NCBI GenBank assembly: GCA_029851835.1
Contig: JARKVD010000017.1
Location: forward strand, 186,001 to 250,000
Reading direction: 5' to 3'
Source of the DNA: Clostridium sp.
GTDB taxonomy: Bacteria > Bacillota > Clostridia > Clostridiales > Clostridiaceae
Length of the DNA: 64,000 nucleotides
Under the pieces are notes generated by a model that saw nothing but the letters and a program-made list of their open reading frames with translations, did no database searches and was not told the origin of the DNA. A program made the translations under genes and the position numbers. This document shows positions 48,610 to 58,061 of this stretch, piece by piece; positions within the stretch are counted from its first letter, which is position 1; every line of letters begins with the position of its first letter.

Positions 48610-49950
48610 ATGAGTAGCTTTAATGATAGCTCCTTTAGAAAGCTAATCTACGGGATTGAAAAACAAATACCTTTAAAAAATAACACCATGAGCATAGAAA
48701 TTAATTTTGATAATGCTGCTACTACGCCTCCATTTAAGGGCGTAATTGAGGATGTTATTAAATTTTCTCCTTACTACTCATCTATTCATAGAGGCGAGGG
48801 ATATAGATCAAGATATTCTACTTTAATGTATGAAAAATCCAGACTTATAGTAAAAGAATTTATTGATGATTATAAAGATACCTGTGACATTATTTATGTT
48901 AAAAACTGTACTGAAGCCATAAATAAACTAGCAGAAATATGGGCTTATGACCATAAAAATTCAATAATACTTTCAACATTTATGGAACATCATTCAAACG
49001 ATCTCCCTTGGCGCAAAAATTTTCATGTTAAATATATAGATATCGATAAAAACGGGTGCCTAAATATAAATGATCTAATAAGCAAATTAAATATTTATGG
49101 AAATAAAATTTCACTGGTAGTTGTATCCGGAGCTTCTAATGTAACTGGATCCAAAAACTTTATTCATGACATTGCTAAGATTGTTCATGGCTTTGGAGTA
49201 AAACTACTAGTTGATGGTGCTCAACTAGTGCCACATTCAAGATTTTCCTTAGGACAAAATATCGCTGGTGGAGAAATTGATTTTTTAGCATTTTCAGGTC
49301 ATAAAATGTATGCACCTTTTGGATGTGGAGTTTTAGTTGGTCCTAAAGAGTTTTTCAATTCAACTTCTCCAGGACATGTTGGTGGTGGAACTATAAGTTA
49401 CGTTACCCATAATAAAGTTATATGGGCTCCTTCCCCTGATAGGGAAGAAGCGGGCACCCCTAATGTTATTGGTTCTATTGCATTAGCTTCATCCATAAAA
49501 CTTTTATCTAAAATTGGTATGGATGAAATAGAAAATCACGAAAGAGCCTTAACCGCATATGCTACTGAAAATATGATGAAAATGGATTCAGTAATACTAT
49601 ATGGGAATTATGAAAACCTCAATAATAAAGTTAGTATAATTCCATTTAATATTGAAGGAATGCACCACTCAGTTGTATCAAAAGCCTTAGCTTTTGAATT
49701 TGGAATTGCTGTACGGAGTGGCTGCTTCTGTGCTCATCCTTATATGCAACGCCTTCTTAATCTACCTAAGAAACTGGTAGAGCAAATGGCTTATATTGAG
49801 AAAGATTTACAACCAGGCATGATAAGAATAAGTTTTGGATTATATAACACCATAAGTGAAGTTAATGCATTTTTATTTGCTTTAAATGCTATTATTAAAA
49901 ATAAAGATTACTATAATAAGAAATACGGAAAGACTGGACAAATTATTTAA
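48610..49950 (+). CDS. Class V aminotransferase, cysteine desulfurase/selenocysteine lyase-like
   Basis: 446 residues from ATG 48610 (GGAGG six bases upstream). PLP-fold type I enzyme of the SufS-like branch: INFDNAATTPPFKGV, YVKNCTEAINKLAEIW, VDGAQLVPHSRF, PLP lysine in FLAFSGHKMYAPFGCGVLVG, and the loop AVRSGCFCAHPY with two Cys where SufS has RAGHHCAQP. Cysteine desulfurase or selenocysteine lyase activity is likely but not proven. It is transcribed away from iscR and has no sufBCD or partner scaffold nearby. Own terminator downstream. Confidence 0.82.
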   Translation: MSSFNDSSFRKLIYGIEKQIPLKNNTMSIEINFDNAATTPPFKGVIEDVIKFSPYYSSIHRGEGYRSRYSTLMYEKSRLIVKEFIDDYKDTCDIIYVKNCTEAINKLAEIWAYDHKNSIILSTFMEHHSNDLPWRKNFHVKYIDIDKNGCLNINDLISKLNIYGNKISLVVVSGASNVTGSKNFIHDIAKIVHGFGVKLLVDGAQLVPHSRFSLGQNIAGGEIDFLAFSGHKMYAPFGCGVLVGPKEFFNSTSPGHVGGGTISYVTHNKVIWAPSPDREEAGTPNVIGSIALASSIKLLSKIGMDEIENHERALTAYATENMMKMDSVILYGNYENLNNKVSIIPFNIEGMHHSVVSKALAFEFGIAVRSGCFCAHPYMQRLLNLPKKLVEQMAYIEKDLQPGMIRISFGLYNTISEVNAFLFALNAIIKNKDYYNKKYGKTGQII

Positions 49951-49953
49951 ATA

Positions 49954-49992
49954 AAAAAACTTACCTTTTAGCTGAGAGGTAGGTTTTTTATT
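49954..49992 (+). terminator. Terminator of the class V aminotransferase gene
   Basis: AAAAACTTACCT pairs with AGGTAGGTTTTT (one G-U), followed by TTTATTTTT. It begins a few bases after the stop codon. Confidence 0.88.
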
Positions 49993-50167
49993 TTTCATTA
50001 CGTATAAAATCCAAATTTCATGAAAAGAATGTAAAACGAACATAATATTATTCTTTTTTAATATAATAAAACATCACCGTTTATTTTGAAATTTTCTATT
50101 TTCTATAGTATAAAATTTATACTTTATTATTTTCATATACCAAATGAATATTAAAGAGGTGTTATAA

Positions 50168-50656
50168 ATGAATATTCAAAACAAAACTGCTTCTATATCT
50201 TCAAATAAAAGCTCTTTAAATATTGATTATTTTAAAGAAGAAAATACCTCTTCAGCATTAATAACCCTGAAGTATCCTATGCTGATTTTTACCAATCAAT
50301 ATTTTAAAGAAAGTAAAACTAAAACTTTACTAAAAAAGCTTTTAATGAAATGCAAGATTATCTTTTTACTTAACATAACAGATATATTTTTCACTTGGTT
50401 TTTTGTAGTAAAAAACTCTGAGTTCTTCATAGAATTGAATCCCCTTGCATTTAAAATTATTTATAACTTACCCTTAACCATATGCGTAAAACTTTCAATT
50501 ACAATTTTGATTTTACTCTACCTCATAATTAGATCTAAAACTTCCTCATCAAAAGGTTTAAGACGTATAAACTTAACCTTAAATTTAATCTTACTTTTAT
50601 ATATCACAATAAACCTTATCCACATTGTCAATCTTATAACTTTAATTCTAATCTAA
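50168..50656 (+). CDS. DUF5658 family small membrane protein
   Basis: 162 residues: a Ser/Asn-rich cytosolic N-terminus (about 60 residues), then three hydrophobic segments (about 63-82, 92-120, 134-160). The segment LNITDIFFTWFFVV...ELNPLAF resembles the DUF5658 core (LxDxxxT...EANPL). No function is known. AAAGAGGTG lies seven bases before the ATG. A shared hairpin ends this gene and the convergent ABC gene. Confidence 0.7.
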   Translation: MNIQNKTASISSNKSSLNIDYFKEENTSSALITLKYPMLIFTNQYFKESKTKTLLKKLLMKCKIIFLLNITDIFFTWFFVVKNSEFFIELNPLAFKIIYNLPLTICVKLSITILILLYLIIRSKTSSSKGLRRINLTLNLILLLYITINLIHIVNLITLILI

Positions 50657-50661
50657 ATTAA

Positions 50662-50695
50662 TTAGAGGCTACATATTAACTAATGTAGCCTCTAA
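50662..50695. terminator. Convergent terminator overlapping the ABC ATPase stop
   Basis: TTAGAGGCTACAT (50662-50674) pairs perfectly with ATGTAGCCTCTAA (50683-50695). The stem includes the last codons and TAG stop of the minus-strand ATPase gene. The tail TTAATTTAGATT on the minus strand suggests it mainly serves that gene. Confidence 0.75.
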
Positions 50696-51241
50696 CATCT
50701 CTATTTCCTCTAAGTTATGTGTTGTAATTATAACAATTTTATTCTTGGAATTTCTCTTCACATAATCAATTACATTTTTCTTTGTTTTTTCATCTAATCC
50801 CTTAAAAGGCTCATCCATTACCATAATATCTGAATTTGCCATAACAGCCCTCACTATAGCAACTCGTCTTCTCATTCCGCCACTTAATTGTGATACCTTC
50901 TTCAAGGCCGCATCTTTTAAATCAACTTGTTTAAGATTCTCACAAATCACTTCTTCAGAACACATGGGATTACATACAAGTTTAATATTTGCATAGGCAG
51001 TAAACCCTTCACAAAGCCTATCCTCTTGAAAAACTGCAGACATACTTCTTCCATCTAAACCTTCAATCTCTCCATCATCAGCCTTTAAAAGTCCTAGTAT
51101 TATGTTTAATAAAGTTGTCTTACCACAACCTGATGGACCAACAATACAGCTTATACTATTATCAGGAAAAATCAAATTGATATCTGTTAGAATTGTTTTA
51201 TTATTGAATGCCTTTTTTATATTTTTTATTTTTATGGCCAT
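50669..51241 (-). CDS. ABC transporter ATP-binding protein (NitT/TauT-like)
   Basis: 190 residues, short for this family (about 240), ending soon after the switch His. Walker A GPSGCGKTTL (about 34-43), Q-loop VFQEDRL, signature QLSGGMRRRVAIVRA, Walker B IMVMDEPFKGLD, His in ITTHNLEEIE. Lacks the usual C-terminal 40-50 residues, which some clostridial SsuB-like proteins also lack. Last gene of an importer operon with the permease and the lipoprotein. Confidence 0.9.
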   Translation of the reverse strand: MAIKIKNIKKAFNNKTILTDINLIFPDNSISCIVGPSGCGKTTLLNIILGLLKADDGEIEGLDGRSMSAVFQEDRLCEGFTAYANIKLVCNPMCSEEVICENLKQVDLKDAALKKVSQLSGGMRRRVAIVRAVMANSDIMVMDEPFKGLDEKTKKNVIDYVKRNSKNKIVIITTHNLEEIEMLEATLVNM

Positions 51242-51262
51242 AAAATTACTTATAACTTACCT

Positions 51263-52021
51263 TTAACAGTAAATCTTCTCCTCCATTTTCCTTAACATAA
51301 GCATAAATGCCTTTTCAAAAATCACACTAATGATAATTATAACAACAGTCCATGCAAACAATTCGCTAGTATTCAAAAATATTTTTGATTGATATAGCTG
51401 CTCTCCTATGGATCCCGTTGGTATTCCTATAACCTCTGCCGCAATTCCAGCCTTCCAGCAAAGTCCTAAAGACACTGTAGCTGAAGATATAAAATAAGGC
51501 ATAATTTCAGGTATATAAATATATCTAATCTTCTTTATTACTCCAATTTTAAAAACCTCACTCATTTGAATCAGTTGTTTATCCACACATTCGATTCCCT
51601 TCAATGTATTGGTATAGAAAATAGGCAAAACCATCAAAAATGATATAAATATACTTAGGTTTTTAGAACTAATCCAAATTAAAGCAATAATAATAAATGA
51701 AGCAACCGGAACTGATTTTATTATTGACATGGGTATACCTAATGCCTCTTTTATCAGGATACTTTTTCCAGATATCACAGCCATAAACACACCTAATACC
51801 ATTGCTAATATAAAACCCAAAGATATCCTGATGAAGGTAAACCATAACGAATTCCAAAAGCTACCTTCACCACATAATTTAATAATACTTTTAACAACTG
51901 AATATGGGGAAGCAATGAGTAGCTCCTTCCCAACAACATTACTTACAACTTGCCACAGCATTACCCAAAATAATACGGCAAAACTTCTTCGTATAATTTT
52001 ATTAAAATTTAGTTTTTCCAT
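51263..52021 (-). CDS. ABC transporter permease (NitT/TauT-like)
   Basis: 252 residues from ATG 52021 (AAGGGAG upstream), six hydrophobic helices, and the permease coupling loop around MSEVFKIGVIKKIRYIYIPE with the conserved GLCWKAGIAAEVIGIPTGSI, typical of SsuC/TauC/ThiX proteins. Forms the pore with the adjacent ATPase. Confidence 0.92.
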   Translation of the reverse strand: MEKLNFNKIIRRSFAVLFWVMLWQVVSNVVGKELLIASPYSVVKSIIKLCGEGSFWNSLWFTFIRISLGFILAMVLGVFMAVISGKSILIKEALGIPMSIIKSVPVASFIIIALIWISSKNLSIFISFLMVLPIFYTNTLKGIECVDKQLIQMSEVFKIGVIKKIRYIYIPEIMPYFISSATVSLGLCWKAGIAAEVIGIPTGSIGEQLYQSKIFLNTSELFAWTVVIIIISVIFEKAFMLMLRKMEEKIYC

Positions 52022-52069
52022 ATTCACTCTCCCTTGTGACAAATAAAAAATATAAATGATATTTACTCA

Positions 52070-53083
52070 TTATTTTTTATAATAAAAATCATCACCTGGT
52101 AATTTTCCACCAACAGCAGCAGGATTTTGATCAAATAAAACCTTTAAATAACCCTGAATTTTTTCTTTCATTTCATTGCCATCTATAAATGTAATGTTAC
52201 AAAGTGGTATTGCTTTTTCAGCGACAGTTGCTGGTACAATTCCATACTTTTCTATCATCCCTGCTGCACTATTAACATCAGAATTTACAAATTCAGTTGA
52301 GGCCTTATAATCCTGTAAAAATTTATCGAAGGCCTGCTGATTTTTTTCTATAAATTCCTTCTTCGCAATAACTACACCTGTTACTAAAGCACTTCCTTTA
52401 TTTCCTTGCGCTTTGTTCCATTCTTCTGTCATATCAAGAGCAACTCTAAGTTTATTATTTTTAGCCTGAGCCGTTGTAACAAAAGGTTGTGGAAGCATTG
52501 CAACAGCGTTAGTATCTTCTGCCAAAATGGCTGCTACTTCTGTAGCCTCTGATTTATATTCAACGGTCAAATCCTTCTCAATATCTAACCCATTCTCTGA
52601 TAAAATGTAATTCAGTATATATTCAGGTGTTGTCCCTTTACCTGTGCTATATAATGTCTTTCCCTTTAAATCTTCAATAGAATTTATTTCATTTCCATTC
52701 TCAACTATGTAAAGTACTCCTAAAGTATTAATAGCAGCAACCTCTACTTGTCCCTCCATTTTGTTATATAAAACTGAAGCAAGATTACACGGAACTGCTG
52801 CAACATCTATTTCACCCTTAACCATTGAAGTTACAATTTCATCAGCTGTTCCAGTCATATTTACTATATAATTATTATCAGTTTCTCCATTTTCTGAATC
52901 CTCCATAAGTTTCACCATTCCCATGGTAGTTGGCCCTTTTAAAGAACCTATGTTGATATTAACTTTTTCAACAGGACTCTCATTATTATCATTACTTTTC
53001 CCACTATTGGTAGATGATGAACATCCAGCCAAAATAACTGAACTTAACAGTAAGCTTGTACAAATTTTAATAAACCTCTTCAT
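52070..53083 (-). CDS. ABC transporter substrate-binding lipoprotein (NMT1/SsuA-like)
   Basis: 337 residues; signal peptide with lipobox VILAGC (Cys21). A periplasmic-binding fold of the NMT1/TauA type: INIGSLKGPTTMGMVKLMED, GEIDVAAVPCNLASVLYNK, LKGKTLYSTGKGTTPEYILN, and the lobe-2 stretch VAMLPQPFVTTAQAKN. The substrate cannot be read from sequence; relatives carry sulfonates, thiamine precursors or other small anions. First gene of the importer operon. Confidence 0.9.
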   Translation of the reverse strand: MKRFIKICTSLLLSSVILAGCSSSTNSGKSNDNNESPVEKVNINIGSLKGPTTMGMVKLMEDSENGETDNNYIVNMTGTADEIVTSMVKGEIDVAAVPCNLASVLYNKMEGQVEVAAINTLGVLYIVENGNEINSIEDLKGKTLYSTGKGTTPEYILNYILSENGLDIEKDLTVEYKSEATEVAAILAEDTNAVAMLPQPFVTTAQAKNNKLRVALDMTEEWNKAQGNKGSALVTGVVIAKKEFIEKNQQAFDKFLQDYKASTEFVNSDVNSAAGMIEKYGIVPATVAEKAIPLCNITFIDGNEMKEKIQGYLKVLFDQNPAAVGGKLPGDDFYYKK

Positions 53084-53185
53084 AAAACTACCTCATTTCA
53101 TTTAAACTAATTTACAAATTTTCATTATTTTCTCTTTAAATTTACCTCAAATACTTTGATTTTTGCAAGAAATATTTTAAATTTC

Positions 53186-53221
53186 AAAATTAAGTGATAT
53201 CTCGCTTTAAAAGCACCACTT
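53186..53221 (-). terminator. Terminator of the msrA-Nudix pair
   Basis: AAGTGAT (53192-53198) pairs with ACCACTT (53215-53221, one G-U) and encloses a small GCTTT/AAAGC helix. TTAATTTTG follows on the minus strand, 20 nt past the Nudix stop. Confidence 0.6.
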
Positions 53222-53241
53222 ACTTCAAATACTCCTACAGC

Positions 53242-53805
53242 TTAACTCCAATTTAACCTTATCTTTTCATTAAATTTATTATATAGCTTAACCATATGTG
53301 GCTCTGAACTATAGTTGTGAAGTTCATTTATTGGCAGCCATCTTACACCACTATTTTCATCTGCTTTTATAATAAGCTCATCATTTTCATCAGCCTCTAA
53401 TAAATAACATACATTCAAGTGTAAATGTGCTGAAACATAACTCCCTCGCTTCACGTGCCCAAGCACCTCAATAACATCTAATGAAAAAATTTCTGGTGTT
53501 ATAGGCCTTATAGTTTTCACTCCAGTTTCCTCTATTGCTTCTTTAATTGCAACCCTTAGAAGGTCACTATCTCCATCTGTATGACCACCTGTCCATGCCC
53601 AGGTATTATATATGTTATGATGAATCATTAAAACTTTGGTTCTATCTTTATTAACAATATATCCGGAACTAGTCATATGAGCTAAAGTATTTTCTCTTGT
53701 AAGTAAATTATCAAAAGTATTTATAGCATAAATAATAGACTTTTTATCTTTTTCCTCTTGCTCATTATAAGTAATATAATTACTAATCTCTTCTTTCCAT
53801 CCCAC
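53242..53805 (-). CDS. Nudix hydrolase
   Basis: 187 residues; GTG start with a good AGGTGAT site. The Nudix box is GGHTDGDSDLLRVAIKEAIE plus ETGV: the metal-binding EAIEETG core is intact, but the first box Glu is Asp and the Arg before EU is Lys. The second half (WLPINELHNYSSEPHMVKLY) fits phosphohydrolases for dNTPs or coenzymes; substrate unknown. It follows msrA by 20 nt, so they likely share a transcript. Confidence 0.88.
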   Translation of the reverse strand: MGWKEEISNYITYNEQEEKDKKSIIYAINTFDNLLTRENTLAHMTSSGYIVNKDRTKVLMIHHNIYNTWAWTGGHTDGDSDLLRVAIKEAIEETGVKTIRPITPEIFSLDVIEVLGHVKRGSYVSAHLHLNVCYLLEADENDELIIKADENSGVRWLPINELHNYSSEPHMVKLYNKFNEKIRLNWS

Positions 53806-53825
53806 TGTATCACCTCAAATATCTA

Positions 53826-54299
53826 CTATCCTAAATTAATATGGCAATATCCATTAGGATTTTTCTTTAAATAATCCTGATGATATTCTTCTGCTTTAAA
53901 GTAATTTTCTAGAGGTTTAATTTCAGTTACTATCTTTTTTTCATAATTTTTCTGAAGCTCATTAACACTTTCTTTAATAGCCTGAGCATCTAATTCATCA
54001 AAATAATATATACCTGATCTATATTGACTTCCAACATCATTTCCCTGCCTATTTAAAGAAGTAGGATTCACCACAGCCCAAAACTTATCTAAAACCTCTT
54101 TAATCGTAATAACCTCTTCATCATACTCAACATAGCATACTTCTGCAAATCCAGTATTATCATTACATACCTGTTCATAGGTAGGGTTAACCGTTCTTCC
54201 ATTGGCATATCCCACTTCGGTTCTTAATATACCTTTTATTCTGCTATAGTACTCTTGAACGCCCCAAAAGCACCCTCCTGCTAATACTATCTTTTTCAT
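53826..54299 (-). CDS. msrA: Peptide methionine sulfoxide reductase MsrA
   Basis: Repairs methionine-S-sulfoxide in proteins. 157 residues from ATG 54299 (GGAGGG seven bases upstream). Active-site motif [16 protein letters not shown] with Cys10; substrate stretches [37 protein letters not shown]. The end [19 protein letters not shown] contains a resolving Cys candidate. The Cys codon at the active site is normal, not selenocysteine as in some clostridial MsrA. Confidence 0.96.
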   Translation of the reverse strand: MKKIVLAGGCFWGVQEYYSRIKGILRTEVGYANGRTVNPTYEQVCNDNTGFAEVCYVEYDEEVITIKEVLDKFWAVVNPTSLNRQGNDVGSQYRSGIYYFDELDAQAIKESVNELQKNYEKKIVTEIKPLENYFKAEEYHQDYLKKNPNGYCHINLG

Positions 54300-54430
54300 A
54301 TTTATCCCTCCAATTTCAACCACTTCTTCAAGTATATCATAAGAAAATATTCTGAGTATATGTTAGAAACCCTTTAAATTAAATTTTGCCATTTTATTTT
54401 AATTTGAAGAACTTCCTTGTAAAACCAAAA

Positions 54431-56215
54431 CTATTCAGTTTTATTTTCTTTTCCTTTTATTTCAGAATATCGTAAAGTATTATATGCGATTCCTATTACA
54501 ACACGATTATTTTTATCAATGAAATCATTAATTCCATCATAATCACATTGCAAATTTCTTAAATATAGCTTTTGACTTAGCAATGTTGAATGAATTACTA
54601 AATCTCTCACTTCATGTTCTTTAAATTTATTCTTATCCACTTCCTTTGCAGCATTTATAAGTTGCACCCTTAATCGAAGAATTTTCTTAACAATTGCATT
54701 AATTCCATCCTTAAGTCTATAAGGAAAAATATATTTATTTATAATAATAACAGCTACCACACCTATAATCACATATAATACCCTGTAAAATATTAATACG
54801 TTAATATTTTGGTTTAATGATGCTATACACATAGAAGCCATCCCTGCAAAAAGAGATATTTTATAATATTCTTTAAATCCATATAATAAATATAGCGAAA
54901 TTATAAGTATTCCTATTGTTACCCATTGTGAATTTGCTAAATTTATTATCACACCTGTAATTACAATTGCTAAAATATTTCCCACAATCCTATCTTTAGC
55001 CTTTGATTTTGTATCTTCATAATAAGGCTGCATAATAGACATAATTGTTATGATTGCCCATATAACCTTATAATAACCTAACCTTTCTCCAATAAATAAA
55101 GCAATAGTCATCGTTAATGCCATCCTTAATGCAAATTTAAACCTTATGCTGTTAGTATCAAAATATTCCTTAAAAACCACCTTAGGTCTATCAATGTCTG
55201 TTCTTTCCCATTGATTGTAAACCTTGTTTATTTCCTTATATCCTAAATCATTTAATTCTCCAATAGCTTCAGTGAGATTTTCCAGAGCATTTAACAAATT
55301 CATGTTGCTAGCATCTATATAATCATGAGTATACTTATTGTCCCCATCTTTATTTAAATTCAAAGTTCTATATGTTTGAATCCTTTTTTTAATCATATCA
55401 AGTTGAATTTTTCCTTCTTTGTACTCTAAAATATTCTCAATAATTCCTATTAGCTCACTAATATCTTTTCCATGTAATATACCTCTTTCAAATTTTGTAT
55501 TCACATCTGCTAAACATAAATTTAAATATTCACTAGAAATAAAAATTCTAAATTGAATCTTTCCTAGATTAGTAGTTAAGTACTCCTTGTATCTAGTAAC
55601 ATATATTTTATATGCCAAATCTCTCATGGATCTGGAGCATTTCTCCTGAAGTTTTTTATCATAAGAGCCTCTTAATATATTTTCTAGCTGTAATTTAATA
55701 TCTCTTAATACTCCTGTTAAACTATTTCCTAAAATCGATTTCTCATTTACTTTCTTTACCACACTAGCCAGAATAACTATACCAATTCCTAATATCACTG
55801 CCATAATCCTAAGATACAATTCAGATGTTGGAACAGCTGCATATTGAGTAAATATAAATAACATTAAAAAAGGCTTATAGAAAGTTAAATCATAAGGTGA
55901 AACAATAGTATACATTATTAAGAATATACTAATAAGATTTATAGGTATACCAAAATATAAATTCAATGATGAAACATGAGCTACTATAACTATAATTACA
56001 TCTAATGCAATTATCTTTAATGACTTACTCACAGTCTTAACATGAAAATTCTGCCTTCCCATAACTGTTGACGTAAGAGCAATAGGAAATGCTAACATAA
56101 CATTTTTCACTCCAAAGAGCATTCCTACTATGAACAATGTTATTACCGCCACTGATCCATGCCTTATCATGGAGTGAACATTTATTTTTGATTTACTTAT
56201 TACCTTATCAAGCAT
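54431..56215 (-). CDS. FUSC family membrane protein
   Basis: 594 residues with two blocks of about five or six membrane helices (about 17-155 and 357-505) separated by a long cytosolic domain, the layout of FUSC/YccS/aromatic acid exporter proteins. Second-block signature FALRMALTMTIALFIGERLG and the stretch AKDRIVGNILAIVITG match the FUSC motif. Export of hydroxylated aromatics is known for some relatives; here the substrate is unknown. Ribosome site AAGGAGG directly continues the repeat array upstream. Confidence 0.88.
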   Translation of the reverse strand: MLDKVISKSKINVHSMIRHGSVAVITLFIVGMLFGVKNVMLAFPIALTSTVMGRQNFHVKTVSKSLKIIALDVIIVIVAHVSSLNLYFGIPINLISIFLIMYTIVSPYDLTFYKPFLMLFIFTQYAAVPTSELYLRIMAVILGIGIVILASVVKKVNEKSILGNSLTGVLRDIKLQLENILRGSYDKKLQEKCSRSMRDLAYKIYVTRYKEYLTTNLGKIQFRIFISSEYLNLCLADVNTKFERGILHGKDISELIGIIENILEYKEGKIQLDMIKKRIQTYRTLNLNKDGDNKYTHDYIDASNMNLLNALENLTEAIGELNDLGYKEINKVYNQWERTDIDRPKVVFKEYFDTNSIRFKFALRMALTMTIALFIGERLGYYKVIWAIITIMSIMQPYYEDTKSKAKDRIVGNILAIVITGVIINLANSQWVTIGILIISLYLLYGFKEYYKISLFAGMASMCIASLNQNINVLIFYRVLYVIIGVVAVIIINKYIFPYRLKDGINAIVKKILRLRVQLINAAKEVDKNKFKEHEVRDLVIHSTLLSQKLYLRNLQCDYDGINDFIDKNNRVVIGIAYNTLRYSEIKGKENKTE

Positions 56216-56223
56216 ACTTCCTC

Positions 56224-56374
56224 CTTAAGTGACACTCTAAATCTCTGATTTGGTCATTGGAACTTACTCCTTCGAATGTATATGAGAAGGAGTTTCCTTA
56301 AGTGAGACTCCAAATCTTAGATTTGGTTAGTCGAACTTACTCCTTCAAATGTATATGAGAAGAAGTTTCCTTAA
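56224..56374 (-). repeat. Tandem pair of the two-hairpin repeat in the FUSC leader
   Basis: Two full units on the minus strand: 56298-56374 (hairpin 1 ACTTCTTC/GAAGGAGT; hairpin 2 CCAAATC-TAA-GATTTGG) and 56224-56300 (ACTCCTTC/GAAGGAGT; CCAAATC-AGA-GATTTAG). The second unit ends CACTTAAGG and continues into GAGGAAGT-ATG, so its edge is part of the FUSC ribosome site. 56375-56606 has no gene and no repeat, only the leader of the divergent flavodoxin gene. Confidence 0.85.
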
Positions 56375-56606
56375 TATTCTTTGTCATAAAAAGCAGAATA
56401 TTCATAGCGGTAATTTTAAATAACCTAACGAAAAATTTATGAAATTGTTCACATTCTTATTAATTACTTAAAACAGCCTTAATTAATATTGTAATAAGTA
56501 TGTGCATGTACTATAATACTTTAAGTGACTATAGATGGACACATATATAGTGTTTATTTAATATTATAACTATGAACTTGTGTAATTTTCGGGGGGACTA
56601 ATTAAA

Positions 56607-57131
56607 ATGTGTAGGATGGTCGTAGTAGCATGTAAATCTAAATATGCTCATACTAAAACATATGCTCAATGGATAGCTGCAGAATTTGGTGCAGACTTAA
56701 TAGAATGTTGTAACATTGAAGTAGAGACGCTTTTAAATTATGATATCATTGTTTACGGCGGTGGAATATATAATCACGCTATTGAAGGAATCTCTACAAT
56801 CACAAAAAACTTCAATCTACTTAAAGATAAAACAATTGTTGTATTTACAGTAGGTATGGAATGTTCACCAACAGGCAGTGTGGTTATACCTTTTATAGAA
56901 AAATCATTTACTGAAGAAATGAAAGAAAAAATTCATCTATTCCATTTAAAAGGTGAATCTGATCATATGAAAAACGGATTTGTGTATAAGGATCTATGGA
57001 GCACCTTCAGAAAACTTATTTCTCATAAGTGTCCAGAATGTAGTGATGGTAGCGACCAAATTATTTTATCATCTTATGGAAATGTTATTGATTTCATTGA
57101 TAAACATGCATTAAGATCCTTTTCTAGCTAA
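56607..57131 (+). CDS. Flavodoxin-domain protein
   Basis: 174 residues with a flavodoxin-like fold: N-terminal FMN-phosphate region VVVACKSKYAHTKTYAQWIA, then YDIIVYGGGIYNHAIEGIST and KTIVVFTVGMECSP. It resembles the HemG-type flavodoxin family, but protoporphyrinogen oxidase activity cannot be claimed. GGGGGG about ten bases upstream of the ATG. Unit on its own, before the cysE T-box. Confidence 0.8.
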   Translation: MCRMVVVACKSKYAHTKTYAQWIAAEFGADLIECCNIEVETLLNYDIIVYGGGIYNHAIEGISTITKNFNLLKDKTIVVFTVGMECSPTGSVVIPFIEKSFTEEMKEKIHLFHLKGESDHMKNGFVYKDLWSTFRKLISHKCPECSDGSDQIILSSYGNVIDFIDKHALRSFSS

Positions 57132-57204
57132 ATAAAAAATAAAAATAATATTTTTTACACAGTTCCAAATTAAAGGTAAATGCATAAAATAAAATATAAT
57201 ATTA

Positions 57205-57470
57205 AACTATAAAAACATTGAAAAAGGAAAGTAGTTTGTAACGAAATTACAGAGAGAATATCTAATAGCTGGAATGATATTTATTGGAGTTACCTATGAA
57301 GTGCCCTTTGGAGTTCGATACCGAAGTTTAGTAGGCTATCGCGGTTTTAACCGTTATATTAATAGAGTATGAATGTACTTGAATTAAGTTGGGCTATTAT
57401 TTATAGTCAAATAGAGTGGAACCGCGGATATATGCCGTCTCTAAGTTTTTATCTTAGAGGCGTTTTTTTA
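57205..57470 (+). promoter_or_regulatory. T-box leader of cysE-cysK (probably tRNA-Cys)
   Basis: T-box sequence AGAGTGGAACCGCGG (57413-57427), Stem I with GAGAGAATATCTAATAG upstream, and a terminator CGTCTCTAAG/CTTAGAGGCG (57436-57462) followed by seven T. A TGC cysteine codon lies in TATGAAGTGCCC, a plausible specifier, though the register needs a fold. A -10-like TATAAT is at 57195-57200. It fills 57132-57503, the gap before cysE. Confidence 0.9.
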
Positions 57471-57503
57471 TACCCCAAATTTCAAATATATGGAGGAATT
57501 ATT

Positions 57504-58061
57504 ATGCTAAATTTTATTAATTCAATTAATTATGATATGGATGTTGTCCTTAGAACTGACCCTGCTGCAAAAAATAAATTAGAGATTCTTTTATTATATC
57601 CTCATATTAAAGCTATAATTTTTTATAGATTTGCCCATAGACTATATAAAAAAAATTTATTCTTTCTTGCTCGATCAATCTCAAACCTAGGAAGATTTTT
57701 TACTGGAATAGAAATTCATCCTGGCGCAACTATAGGAAAAGGGTTGTTTATTGACCATGGAATGGGAGTTGTTATTGGAGAAACCAGTGAAATCGGCAAC
57801 AATGTTACTCTTTATCAAGGTGTTACACTTGGGGGAACAGGAAATGAGCAAGGTAAAAGACATCCAACTGTAGGGCATAATGTTGTGATTGGTGCCGGAG
57901 CAAAGGTTTTAGGAAATATATATATCGCTGATGGCACTAAAGTTGGTGCTAATGCAGTAGTATTAAAATCCACAAATAAAAATTCAACGGTTGTCGGTAT
58001 TCCTGCAAAGGAAGTTAGAAAAACATCAACTGACCTTTCAGTAATAGAATTTGTTATTTAA
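57504..58061 (+). CDS. cysE: Serine O-acetyltransferase
   Basis: Makes O-acetylserine from serine and acetyl-CoA, first step of cysteine synthesis. Start [20 protein letters not shown] at 57504 (GGAGG upstream); the longer in-frame reading passes through the T-box terminator. 185 residues, the short Firmicute-type SAT. Left-handed beta-helix hexapeptides: [40 protein letters not shown], with catalytic His in DHG. Followed by cysK after a repeat. Confidence 0.96.
   Translation: MLNFINSINYDMDVVLRTDPAAKNKLEILLLYPHIKAIIFYRFAHRLYKKNLFFLARSISNLGRFFTGIEIHPGATIGKGLFIDHGMGVVIGETSEIGNNVTLYQGVTLGGTGNEQGKRHPTVGHNVVIGAGAKVLGNIYIADGTKVGANAVVLKSTNKNSTVVGIPAKEVRKTSTDLSVIEFVI

Noticed and set aside
53826-54299. 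Selenocysteine in MsrA
   Set aside because: Some clostridial relatives use Sec here, but this gene has an ordinary Cys codon in GGCFWG and no in-frame TGA.
56224-56374. Insertion sequence ends or transposon
   Set aside because: No transposase and no target-site duplication that I can see; the element is made of two local hairpins rather than matching terminal inverted repeats. A non-autonomous element cannot be fully excluded.
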